Made by a program: the position numbers and the translations under genes
Notes under the pieces: generated by a model
Seen by the model: the letters and a program-made list of their open reading frames with translations, nothing else
What the model was told of the DNA's origin: nothing
The model's database searches: none
Assembly: GCA_023394255.1 (NCBI GenBank)
Contig: JAEXAZ010000075.1
Span: 1 to 11,457 of the forward strand
Reading direction: 5' to 3'
Length of the DNA: 11,457 bases
DNA from: Bacillota bacterium
GTDB taxonomy: Bacteria > Bacillota > Clostridia > Oscillospirales > Ruminococcaceae
Shown: in pieces, positions 1-6,470 of the stretch
Numbering within the stretch: the stretch's first letter is position 1
Layout: every line of letters starts with the position of its first letter

Positions 1-312
1 TCCTTCGACACGGCTGCACTGGAAATCGGCGGAAGCTCCCACACACCTGCTGATGGTGATCGGCCCCTCCACCACTTCAATTACTTCGCCCAGTGAAATC
101 TCGTCTGCGGGTTTGGCAAGCTCATAGCCGCCCTGCGTGCCCTTGTAAGAGCGCACGATTCCTTCCGCCACAAGTTTGCGCAGAATCTTCAGAGAGAACC
201 GAAGCGTTACGCCTGTGCGGGCTGCAATGCTTTTGGCATCCATACGGGTTTGATTTTTTGAAAGACAGTTCACAATGCGTACAGCATAATCAGCTTCCAG
301 TGTAATATGCAT
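1..312 (-). CDS. Rrf2-family transcriptional regulator (C-terminus outside window)
   Basis: The first 104 codons of an Rrf2-type winged-helix repressor, a family that includes IscR, CymR and NsrR. It opens MHITLEADYAVRIV, the usual family start (ADYAVRI). A helix-turn-helix lies near residues 25-56 (AKSIAARTGVTLRFSLKIL), followed by the wing GTQGGYELAKP at 58-68 and the dimer helix beginning SLGEVIEVVEG (73-83). Cysteines at 90 and 99 fall where Fe-S members of the family carry cluster ligands; the third ligand would lie beyond the edge, so cluster binding is only possible. The ATG at 312 is supported by AGGAGG at 321-326, 8 bases away, and a consensus promoter. It is transcribed away from rpoD as a separate unit. 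Its target genes, often Fe-S assembly or cysteine metabolism, are not visible. Family assignment is firm; function is open. Confidence 0.9.
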   Translation of the reverse strand, partial: MHITLEADYAVRIVNCLSKNQTRMDAKSIAARTGVTLRFSLKILRKLVAEGIVRSYKGTQGGYELAKPADEISLGEVIEVVEGPITISRCVGASADFQCSRVEG

Positions 313-359
313 ATCGGAAGCCTCCTTTGGCAGAATGTATACCATTTAAATCCACTTAA

Positions 360-388
360 AGTATATTGCAAATCTCGCGGTTTGTCAA
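360..388 (-). promoter_or_regulatory. Sigma-A promoter of the Rrf2 regulator
   Basis: On the minus strand TTGACA (383-388) is followed after exactly 17 bases by TATACT (360-365), about 48 bases upstream of the ATG. The leader between start site and ribosome site has AT-rich self-complementary pieces (GTATAC at 337-342, TTTAAA at 345-350), a plausible place for autorepression as is common in Rrf2 regulators; that part is inference. Confidence 0.8.
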
Positions 389-400
389 GCATAACCAGAC

Positions 401-423
401 AAAAGGGCGGCCCGGAGCCGCCC
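401..423 (-). terminator. Terminator of the dgt-dnaG-rpoD operon
   Basis: Reading the minus strand, a GGGCGGC/GCCGCCC stem (arms at the ends of 405-423) with a 5-base loop is followed by TTTT. It starts 11 bases after the rpoD stop codon. The U-tract is short, so termination may be incomplete, but the hairpin is very GC-rich. Confidence 0.75.
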
Positions 424-433
424 AAAATGCCTG

Positions 434-712
434 TTAATCCAGAAAATCCTTTAATTTTTTGCTGCGGGAGGGGTGCCGCAGCTTACGGAGCGCTTTCGCT
501 TCAATCTGGCGGATGCGTTCACGGGTTACATTAAATTCCTTGCCCACCTCTTCCAGCGTACGGCTGCGGCCGTCTTCCAGGCCAAAGCGGAGGCGCAGAA
601 CCTTTTCTTCGCGGGGCGTCAGGGTCTGGAGCACTTCCGAAAGCTGTTCTTTTAACAGTGTGTGGGAAGCGGCATCCGCCGGAGCGGGGGCATCGTCATC
701 GGGGATAAAATC
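434..712 (-). pseudogene. rpoD: rpoD distal part: sigma region 4, separated from the main gene by an in-frame TGA
   Basis: These 92 sense codons continue the rpoD frame directly after the TGA at 713-715. The segment starts DFIPDDDAPAPADAASH, the normal linker after sigma region 3, and continues through region 4. Region 4 carries TLTPREEKVLRLRFGLED, then the helix-turn-helix that reads the -35 element (TLEEVGKEFNVTRERIRQIE), and ends KLRHPSRSKKLKDFLD, a typical housekeeping sigma C-terminus. Every conserved position looks intact, so selection appears to have maintained it until very recently, or the TGA is not real. The first internal start in frame is GTG at 634 (VLQTLTP); it has no usable Shine-Dalgarno sequence, and starting there would lose the linker. 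Independent translation is therefore unlikely. Read with 713-1519, the locus would encode a normal 361-residue sigma-A. Identity is firm; whether it is expressed is unknown. Confidence 0.85.
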
Positions 713-715
713 TCA
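713..715 (-). other. rpoD: In-frame TGA codon inside rpoD
   Basis: On the minus strand the codons run GAC AGC CAT CTG TGA GAT TTT ATC CCC, giving D-S-H-L-stop-D-F-I-P. Primary sigma factors have glycine at this point (SHLGDFI). A single G-to-T change in GGA gives TGA. No insertion or deletion is involved, as both sides share one frame. Confidence 0.97.
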
Positions 716-1519
716 CAGATGGCTGTCCTCTTCCTCACCGATCGGGCTTTCCAGCGAAACCGGCTCCTGCGCAACGCGCATGATCTCACGTACTTTGTCC
801 GCAGGCATGTCCAGTTCGGACGCAATCTCCTCCGCAGAGGGTTCATGCCCGTTTTTATGAAGCAGCTGGGAACTGACTTTTTTTACTTTATTAATGGTCT
901 CCACCATATGCACCGGAATACGGATGGTTCTTGCCTGGTCGGCAATTGCGCGGGTAATCGCCTGACGGATCCACCAGGTCGCATAGGTGGAAAATTTGAA
1001 GCCCTTGGTATGGTCAAACTTCTCCACCGCCTTGATCAGGCCGAGATTGCCCTCCTGAATCAGATCCAAAAACTGCATGCCGCGACCCACATAACGCTTT
1101 GCGATGCTGACCACAAGGCGCAGGTTTGCCTCGGAAAGGCGTTTGCGGGCTTCTATATCACCCTCCACCATACGGATGGCAAGATCGATCTCTTCGTCCG
1201 CCGACAGCAGGGGAACCCGCCCGATTTCCTTCAGGTAGACCTTGACCGGGTCGTCGATGCTGATTCCCTCCGCGGCAAGCGCGGCGTCCAGCTCGGTATC
1301 TTTATCTAAATCTTTAAAGTCTTCCTCAACCGGGGTGACCATGTCTTCAACAATCTCGACATTATTGCTTTCGAGCAGATCATAGAGCTTGTCAACCTGT
1401 TCCACATCGTAATCCAGTTCTTCCAAAGCATCGCTGATTTCCTTTGTCGTCAGCTTGCCTTTCGCTTTGCCGTTTTCCAGCAGTTCCTTCAATACAGACT
1501 TTTTGTCCTGTACGCCCAT
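713..1519 (-). CDS. rpoD: RNA polymerase primary sigma factor RpoD (sigma-A), regions 1 to 3, ended early by TGA
   Basis: Housekeeping sigma factor, which directs RNA polymerase to -10/-35 promoters. The 268 residues before the TGA contain region 1.1 (about 4-65), region 1.2 (DDPVKVYLKEIG, 89-100), region 2 (about 128-205) and region 3 (about 206-262). Region 2 includes the core-binding and -10 melting motifs NLRLVVSIAKRY and FSTYATWWIRQAITRAI. The chain stops at EEEDSHL, before region 4. With 434-712 the full length would be 361 residues, normal for Clostridia. I chose the ATG at 1519 (MGVQDKKSVLK): it has AGGGGG about 10 bases upstream and follows the dnaG stop by 19 bases. An ATG at 1561 would overlap dnaG and adds 14 atypical residues. 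Last gene of the dgt-dnaG-rpoD operon. A sigma-A without region 4 should not support growth, so the truncation needs explaining. Confidence 0.93.
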   Translation of the reverse strand: MGVQDKKSVLKELLENGKAKGKLTTKEISDALEELDYDVEQVDKLYDLLESNNVEIVEDMVTPVEEDFKDLDKDTELDAALAAEGISIDDPVKVYLKEIGRVPLLSADEEIDLAIRMVEGDIEARKRLSEANLRLVVSIAKRYVGRGMQFLDLIQEGNLGLIKAVEKFDHTKGFKFSTYATWWIRQAITRAIADQARTIRIPVHMVETINKVKKVSSQLLHKNGHEPSAEEIASELDMPADKVREIMRVAQEPVSLESPIGEEEDSHL

Positions 1520-1538
1520 GCTTTTTAATCCCCCTGAT

Positions 1539-3302
1539 TTATTGTTTTTTCCTGGACGCAAGCGAGGCTATGTACGCCTTCAGGTCGTTATCTGACATTG
1601 CCGCGACCTCGTCCTGCGTTTTGTTTTCCTGATAGCTGCGTATGGTATCTATATAAGAATCGACGGCGGCGACGTCGAACATCATCCCGGAAATCGAGTT
1701 CAGCAGTTCGGTCACAGCGCCCATCTGCTCAATGGAAAGCTGCGCGGAAAGCAGCGTCAGTTCAACGGACTGGCCGTTTTGCAGCCGGTCAAACAGCACC
1801 CGCGCGATCTCCCGGTTCCGGTCGGTCACAAAGTCTTCCAGGCGGATGCGGCCCGCTACATGCTCGAAATAGTCGGGGTTCTTCATCAGAATCGCAAGCA
1901 GCTTATCCTCGGCAAGCGCGTATTTGATGTTGCGCGCCCGCTGAAAGTCCTGCTTCTGCGGCTCGGTGTGGACCTCGCTGTAAACCTTGAGTTCGGCCGC
2001 GCTGCGTTTCTGGCGCTTTGCGGCGCGCTTGAGCTCATGCGTGAGCTGAGCGGTCAGCGCTGTTTTCTCCACTTCCAGCTCCGATGCCGTTTTTGAAACA
2101 TAGACATCCCGTTCGATGGGGTTCGGAACCTCGGCCATCAGAGCCACAAAGTCCCGCAGAAACGCCACTTTCCCGTCCGCCGATTCCAGATCATATTTCT
2201 GTTTCGCGCGCGCGATGGCGTATTCCGTGGCGTTGGAAGCGCCCTCCAACAGCAGCCCGAACCGTTCCGCCCCAAATTTCTTGATATATTCGTCGGGGTC
2301 TTTCGCGCCGGTCATGGTCAGCACCCGGATCTTGACCCCTACCTCGGAAAGCAGCCCCACCGCCCGCCTGGTGGCGGCCTGGCCGGGCGCGTCCGAGTCG
2401 TAGGACAGCGTCACATGGTCGGTATACTGCGCGATCAGGCGGGACTGTTCCGACGTCAGCGCCGTTCCCAGCGTTGCGACAGCGTTGTCAAAGCCGGCCT
2501 GATGCATCGCGATGACATCCATGTACCCCTCGCAGAGGATCAGCCCGCTGCGCTTGGAAGCCTTGGCAAAATTCAGCGCGAACAGGTTGCGGCTTTTTTT
2601 AAATACCGGCGTATCGGAGGAGTTGAGATACTTGGGACCCCGGTCGTCCCCCATGATGCGCCCCCCGAAGCCGATCACATTGCCGCGCAGGTCGATAATC
2701 GGAAAGATCACACGGTTGCGGAACTGGTCGTAGCATCCCCCGTTGCGGCCCCGCGCCACGACTGCCGCCGCGAGCAGCTCCTCTTCGCTGAACCCTTTGG
2801 AACGCAGATGCTTCATCGCCGCGTCCCAGGCGTTTGGCGCATAGCCCAGGCCAAACCGGGTGATCGTTTGGTTGGGCAGCCCCCGGCCATGCAGATAATC
2901 AAGCCCCGCTTTTCCGGACGGCTGCTTCAGGCATTCATGATAAAAACGAGCAAGCGCCCGGTTAATCTCCAAAACGCGGGTTTTCAGCCTGGCCGCCCCG
3001 TCGTCGGCCGCATCCTCCGGCATCGCCATCCCGGCGCGCTGGGCCAGAAATTTGACAGCCTCAACATATTCAAGATTTTCGATCCGGCGCACAAACGTAA
3101 TCACATCTCCGCCGGCGCCGCAGCCAAAACAATAAAAACTCTGGTTTTCCGGGTACACTGTGAACGACGGCGATTTTTCCGAATGAAACGGGCAGAGCCC
3201 GTTAGCGATGCGCCCATGCTTTTTCAGGTGGACATAGGAGGAAACCACCGACTCAATATCATTATTGTTTTTCAGCTCCTGCAAAAACAGATCAGAAATC
3301 AT
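1539..3302 (-). CDS. dnaG: DNA primase DnaG
   Basis: Synthesises the RNA primers for Okazaki fragments and works with the replicative helicase at the fork. The 587-residue length fits the family. The N-terminal CHC2 zinc finger is complete: C37, H40, C58 and C61 (CPFH...CFGCG). The RNA polymerase core follows with RVIFPIIDLRGNVIGFGGR at 197-215. The TOPRIM fold carries the metal-binding motifs EGYMD (258-262), YDSD (301-304) and DPDEY (335-339). The last ~150 residues match the position of the helicase-binding domain. The ATG at 3302 has GGGAGG six bases upstream. It lies 36 bases after dgt and 19 bases before rpoD, so the three are probably co-transcribed in the classical macromolecular-synthesis arrangement. 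No broken motif is seen; confidence is very high. Confidence 0.97.
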   Translation of the reverse strand: MISDLFLQELKNNNDIESVVSSYVHLKKHGRIANGLCPFHSEKSPSFTVYPENQSFYCFGCGAGGDVITFVRRIENLEYVEAVKFLAQRAGMAMPEDAADDGAARLKTRVLEINRALARFYHECLKQPSGKAGLDYLHGRGLPNQTITRFGLGYAPNAWDAAMKHLRSKGFSEEELLAAAVVARGRNGGCYDQFRNRVIFPIIDLRGNVIGFGGRIMGDDRGPKYLNSSDTPVFKKSRNLFALNFAKASKRSGLILCEGYMDVIAMHQAGFDNAVATLGTALTSEQSRLIAQYTDHVTLSYDSDAPGQAATRRAVGLLSEVGVKIRVLTMTGAKDPDEYIKKFGAERFGLLLEGASNATEYAIARAKQKYDLESADGKVAFLRDFVALMAEVPNPIERDVYVSKTASELEVEKTALTAQLTHELKRAAKRQKRSAAELKVYSEVHTEPQKQDFQRARNIKYALAEDKLLAILMKNPDYFEHVAGRIRLEDFVTDRNREIARVLFDRLQNGQSVELTLLSAQLSIEQMGAVTELLNSISGMMFDVAAVDSYIDTIRSYQENKTQDEVAAMSDNDLKAYIASLASRKKQ

Positions 3303-3338
3303 AGGCCGCCTCCCTTCCTGCTTTGTTGTTTGCGCAAT

Positions 3339-4352
3339 TTATTTCACTTCCCATGATTTAGGGATAAATAAGTTTTCATAAGTAGTCACGGCATACCGGT
3401 CGGACATACCGGAAATGTAATCGCAGACCGCACGGTGGGCATCCGTTTTTTCCCAGATGCCGCAGTACTCGTCCGGAAGTTCCTCCGGATGAGCAACATA
3501 ATAGTGGTAAAGACTTGTGACAACCGCCTGCGCTTTTCCTTCCTCGCCTTTCGCGACGGGATTCAGATAAACGGCGTCATGCATAAACCGGTTGAATTCG
3601 GCGAAAACCGCCGCGGTTTTTTCGTCCATACAGATATCTTCCCCGCTGTTTTGGATGATCGAATCGATCAGCGCGGTGATACGCTGCGATTTTGTCCTGC
3701 CAAGCTGGTACTTGATGGTCCATGGGATATCGTCGTCATCCAGCACCTTCGCGCGGATCGCGTCCTCAATGTCATGGTTCAGGTAGGCGATCTTATCCGC
3801 AAAAAAGACTACGCGGCCTTCCAGCGTCTTCGCGCGGCCCTCCGGCGAAGGATTGGAATAGGAATGGCAGGCAATCCCGTTGCGCACCTCCCAGGTCAGG
3901 TTCAGCCCCGCGCCGCCGTTTTCGATCTCTTCCACCACGCGCACGCTCTGTTCGGCGTGGCTGAACCCATACGGGCAGATCTCCTTCAGCGCACGCTCAC
4001 CGGCATGTCCAAAAGGAGTATGCCCCAAATCGTGGCCGAGCGAGATCGCCTCCACCAGTTCTTCATTGAGGCGCAGGGCAACGGCCAGCGTCTTGGCGAT
4101 CTGATTGACCTCCAGCGTATGAGTCAGGCGGGTGCGGTAGTGGTCGCCCTCCGGTGAAAGGAATACCTGCGTCTTATGCATGAGCCTGCGAAACGCATTG
4201 CAATGGACAATCCGGTCGCGGTCACGCGCAAACGGCGTGCGGATCGGACATTCGGGGATTTCCTTTTCCCGCCCGCGGGAATTCTGAGAAAGGCAGGCAT
4301 ATTGGGAAAGCGTGTTTTTTTGAATTTCCTGCGTCTGCTCCCGGATGGTCAT
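3339..4352 (-). CDS. dgt: Deoxyguanosinetriphosphate triphosphohydrolase-like HD-domain protein
   Basis: HD-superfamily dNTP triphosphohydrolase, expected to release triphosphate from dNTPs and so help control the dNTP pool; substrate preference cannot be read from sequence. The 337-residue protein contains the family motif RTPFARDRDRIVHCNAFRRL (38-57) and the metal-binding HD set: H78 in RLTHTLEV, H107-D108 in GHDLGHTPFGHAGE, and D186 in FFADKIAYLNHDIEDA. The start at 4352 (MTIREQTQ) is chosen because GGGAGG lies seven bases upstream. The ATG at 4403 would add 17 residues with no family resemblance and would place the start in the leader. It is the first gene of the operon with dnaG and rpoD, a common Clostridia order. 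A TATAAT box and a small hairpin lie upstream. No defect is visible. Confidence 0.94.
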   Translation of the reverse strand: MTIREQTQEIQKNTLSQYACLSQNSRGREKEIPECPIRTPFARDRDRIVHCNAFRRLMHKTQVFLSPEGDHYRTRLTHTLEVNQIAKTLAVALRLNEELVEAISLGHDLGHTPFGHAGERALKEICPYGFSHAEQSVRVVEEIENGGAGLNLTWEVRNGIACHSYSNPSPEGRAKTLEGRVVFFADKIAYLNHDIEDAIRAKVLDDDDIPWTIKYQLGRTKSQRITALIDSIIQNSGEDICMDEKTAAVFAEFNRFMHDAVYLNPVAKGEEGKAQAVVTSLYHYYVAHPEELPDEYCGIWEKTDAHRAVCDYISGMSDRYAVTTYENLFIPKSWEVK

Positions 4353-4390
4353 GGCACAGCCTCCCTTTTGATGCCGGAAAAGCCCTTTTT

Positions 4391-4423
4391 GTGGACTTTC
4401 CACAACATATCTATTATATTATA
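4391..4423 (-). promoter_or_regulatory. Probable dgt-operon promoter -10 and leader hairpin
   Basis: Two overlapping TATAAT boxes occur on the minus strand (4418-4423 and 4413-4418). No good -35 is seen at the right distance, so the promoter may be weak or activator-dependent. Just downstream GTGGAAAGTCCAC (4391-4403) is a perfect 5-bp inverted repeat with a 3-base loop in the mRNA leader. The stretch 4424-4506 is AT-rich and shows no further gene or clear yigZ terminator. Confidence 0.45.
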
Positions 4424-4506
4424 CTCTGCAAATAAAAAAATTCCTGCCTACTGCAGAAATTTCTTGCAAAAGACAGGATTATTCCGTTTTCGCACATTTT
4501 TTTGCT

Positions 4507-5133
4507 TTATTCCGGAATACAGGCGTAGCGCCTGTCCAATAAACGCGGGCACACCTGCGCCGCCGTTAAATCTGCAAGTTCTTTCAAAAACGCCTGCACA
4601 AAACAGTCCTTCAGCAAAATGTGCAGCCGGACTGTGACGCCAAAGTCGGAAAAAGTGGTCTGCGCATGATAGCGCGGAAGGATGTACATGACCTTGCCAT
4701 ACAGGTCATAGCCAAGTTCCAGCTCAAATTCACTGCATTCGCTCATGGTCATCCGGATAGACGCGTCAACCGCCAGCTTTACGCTATGGGAATAAGCGCG
4801 CACCAAGCCTCCGGCACCCAGCAGGATGCCGCCGAAATAGCGCGTCACGACCGCCGCTAGGTCGACCAGCCCTTCCTTTTGCAGAACATCCAGCACGGGG
4901 ACACCGGCGGTCCCCTGCGGTTCGCCGTCGTCGGAATAGCGTTTCAGCTGCCCGTCCCGCAGAAGGTACGCATAGACGTTATGCGCGGCGTCCCGGTGCT
5001 CCGTCTTTTTCTGATTGATAAAGGCAAGCGCTTCTTCTTCCGTGGCGACGGGGCACACCGCGCCGATAAAGCGCGACCGGCGTTCCGTAAACGCAGCGTC
5101 GGCATATGCCTGTATCGTTTGATATTCGTTCAT
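4507..5133 (-). CDS. YigZ/YvyE family protein (IMPACT N-terminal domain)
   Basis: A 208-residue member of the YigZ/IMPACT family, conserved in bacteria and related to eukaryotic IMPACT, a translation-linked protein. The bacterial role is not settled, so I assign none. The N-terminal domain shows the two family signatures: YSDDGEPQGTAGVPVLDVL (66-84) and VVTRYFGGILLGAGGLVRAY (95-114). HNVYAYLLRDG at 51-61 is also typical. A C-terminal ferredoxin-like domain of about 75 residues (from ~130) completes the usual length. The ATG at 5133 (MNEYQTIQAY) is preferred over one 36 bases upstream because AGGAGG sits five bases before it and the extra residues are not family-like. It stands alone between ilvE and dgt, 154 bases before dgt, and is probably read from its own promoter or by readthrough from ilvE. 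Confidence 0.92.
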   Translation of the reverse strand: MNEYQTIQAYADAAFTERRSRFIGAVCPVATEEEALAFINQKKTEHRDAAHNVYAYLLRDGQLKRYSDDGEPQGTAGVPVLDVLQKEGLVDLAAVVTRYFGGILLGAGGLVRAYSHSVKLAVDASIRMTMSECSEFELELGYDLYGKVMYILPRYHAQTTFSDFGVTVRLHILLKDCFVQAFLKELADLTAAQVCPRLLDRRYACIPE

Positions 5134-5186
5134 GCCGGCCTCCTGTCGGGATTTGTCTGAAAACAGCACGTTAAAAGCAGAGGCAA

Positions 5187-5215
5187 AACGCCCCGTGCGG
5201 ACTGCGCGGGGCGTT
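5187..5215 (-). terminator. ilvE terminator
   Basis: AACGCCCC and GGGGCGTT arms (5187-5194 and 5208-5215) form an 8-bp stem, extended inward by further pairs around one mismatch. On the minus strand it is followed by TTTTGCC, so the U-tract is short. It begins 28 bases after the ilvE stop codon. Confidence 0.8.
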
Positions 5216-5243
5216 CGATATACTCTTACAGATGCTTAACCGC

Positions 5244-6311
5244 TCAGCAGCACGGCTCGATCCAGCCGAACGTATCTTTGCCGCGTCCCCACTGCAGATC
5301 CGTCAGGGTATCATACAGCTTCTGGCTGAGGGGTCCGATCTTATTTCCGTTGATCGTTGTGACGATCTTATCGCATTTCAGCTCGCCAATCGGGGAAATG
5401 ACCGCGGCGGTGCCAGTGCCCCAGGCTTCTTCCAGCGTGCCGTCCCGCGCGGCTTTCATCAGTTCGTCCACCGACAGGCGGCGCTCGCTGACCTTCATGC
5501 CCCAGGACCTGAGCACTTCCAGAACCGATTTTCTGGTGATGCCGGGCAGGATGCTTCCGGAAAGCTCGGGAGTCACGATTTCATCGCCGATTTTGAAGAA
5601 GACGTTCATCGCGCCCACTTCCTCAATATATTTGCGCTCCACGCCGTCCAGCCAGAGCACCTGGGAATAGCCCTCTTTTTCAGCCTCCTCCTGCGCAATC
5701 AGCGAGGCCGCGTAGTTGCCGCCGGTTTTTACCATGCCCATGCCGCCCTTGACCGCGCGGACATATTTGGTTTCCACATAAATCTTAACCGGATTCAGGC
5801 CGCCTTTATAATAAGCGCCGGAAGGCGACAGGATGACGCAGTAGATATAGGTTTTGGACGGATGAACACCCAGAACCGCCTGGTTGGAAATAATAAACGG
5901 ACGGATATAAAGGGAGGTATCCTTTTCATGGGGGACCCAGTCCTTATCAATTTCCACCAGCTTCTTTAAGGAATCCAGCAGCAGTTTTTCATCCAGGTGC
6001 GGAATGACCAGACGGTCGCAGGATGCATTCAGGCGTTTGAAGTTTTCCTGCGGGCGGAAAAACTGGATTTTGCCCTCCGCGGTACGGTAGGCCTTCATGC
6101 CTTCATAGATTTCCTGCGCATAATGGAAACACGCGGCGGAAGGGTCCAGCGGAATCGGGCCGTAGGGTACAATTCTCGGGTCATGCCAGCCCTTTTCGTT
6201 GGAATAATCCATCAGGAACATGTGGTCAGTAAAAATCTGACCAAATCCCAGTTTGGATTCGTCTGCCGGTTTCGCCTTGGGACTGTCGGTCAACGTAACC
6301 TTGATCTCCAT
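5244..6311 (-). CDS. ilvE: Branched-chain amino acid aminotransferase
   Basis: PLP-dependent fold-type IV transaminase that moves the amino group between glutamate and the keto acids of leucine, isoleucine and valine; cytosolic. The 355 residues fit the longer BCAT subgroup, which includes human BCATm. Visible motifs are FHYAQEIYEGMKAYRT (62-77), the PLP lysine K195 in MVKTGGNYAAS, the substrate/PLP region SQVLWLDGVERKYIEEVGAM, and the phosphate-binding LPGITRKSVLEV and GTGTAAVISPIGE. The ATG at 6311 (MEIKVTLTD) is preferred: AGGAAG lies about 11 bases upstream, whereas a GTG at 6323 would overlap that site. It has its own sigma-A promoter and terminator, so it is monocistronic. It ends in TGA soon followed by a terminator, which shows that UGA is read as stop here. 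It shares an upstream 8-mer with gdhA. Confidence 0.95.
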   Translation of the reverse strand: MEIKVTLTDSPKAKPADESKLGFGQIFTDHMFLMDYSNEKGWHDPRIVPYGPIPLDPSAACFHYAQEIYEGMKAYRTAEGKIQFFRPQENFKRLNASCDRLVIPHLDEKLLLDSLKKLVEIDKDWVPHEKDTSLYIRPFIISNQAVLGVHPSKTYIYCVILSPSGAYYKGGLNPVKIYVETKYVRAVKGGMGMVKTGGNYAASLIAQEEAEKEGYSQVLWLDGVERKYIEEVGAMNVFFKIGDEIVTPELSGSILPGITRKSVLEVLRSWGMKVSERRLSVDELMKAARDGTLEEAWGTGTAAVISPIGELKCDKIVTTINGNKIGPLSQKLYDTLTDLQWGRGKDTFGWIEPCC

Positions 6312-6360
6312 GATGATGTGCACTTCCTATCTAAAAGTTTAATTGCTACGCATTAGAAAT

Positions 6361-6389
6361 AGTTTAGCACGTTAAGGCATGAATGTCAA
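6361..6389 (-). promoter_or_regulatory. Sigma-A promoter of ilvE
   Basis: TTGACA (6384-6389) and TAAACT (6361-6366) on the minus strand are separated by exactly 17 bases. The spacer carries TTAACGTGCT, whose TAACGTGC core recurs upstream of gdhA and yigZ; a regulator binding there would block polymerase. Confidence 0.8.
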
Positions 6390-6423
6390 AAAGATTTCAT
6401 GCTATTTGTAGGAACACACAAAA

Positions 6424-6451
6424 CTGCACAGCGCCATATGGCGCTGTGCAG
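6424..6451 (-). terminator. gdhA terminator, perfect 28-base palindrome
   Basis: CTGCACAGCGCCAT and ATGGCGCTGTGCAG form a perfect 14-bp palindrome. On the minus strand it is followed by TTTTGTGTG and begins 19 bases after the gdhA stop. A T-run also follows on the plus strand (CATTTTTG), so it could stop transcription in both directions. Confidence 0.88.
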
Positions 6452-6470
6452 CATTTTTGCGATTGCACAA

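Noticed and set aside
434..712. A genuine two-subunit split sigma factor (like SigO/RsoA of Bacillus)
   Set aside because: There is no ribosome site or good start for the second part, the linker continues without change after the TGA, and the protein is the housekeeping sigma, not an alternative one.
713..715. UGA reassigned to glycine throughout the genome, as in SR1/Gracilibacteria (code 25)
   Set aside because: The TGA does replace glycine, but UGA ends ilvE, gdhA and the bofA-like gene, with terminators close behind the first two. All other genes use GGN for glycine, and the gene content is Clostridia-like.
662..1309. 215-codon plus-strand frame opposite rpoD
   Set aside because: It is a shadow of the conserved rpoD coding strand; its protein has no family features. 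The same holds for long plus-strand frames opposite dnaG, dgt, ilvE and gdhA.
1539..1561. Upstream ATG (1561) as the start of rpoD
   Set aside because: It overlaps the end of dnaG and adds 14 atypical residues; the ATG at 1519 has a suitably spaced AGGGGG.
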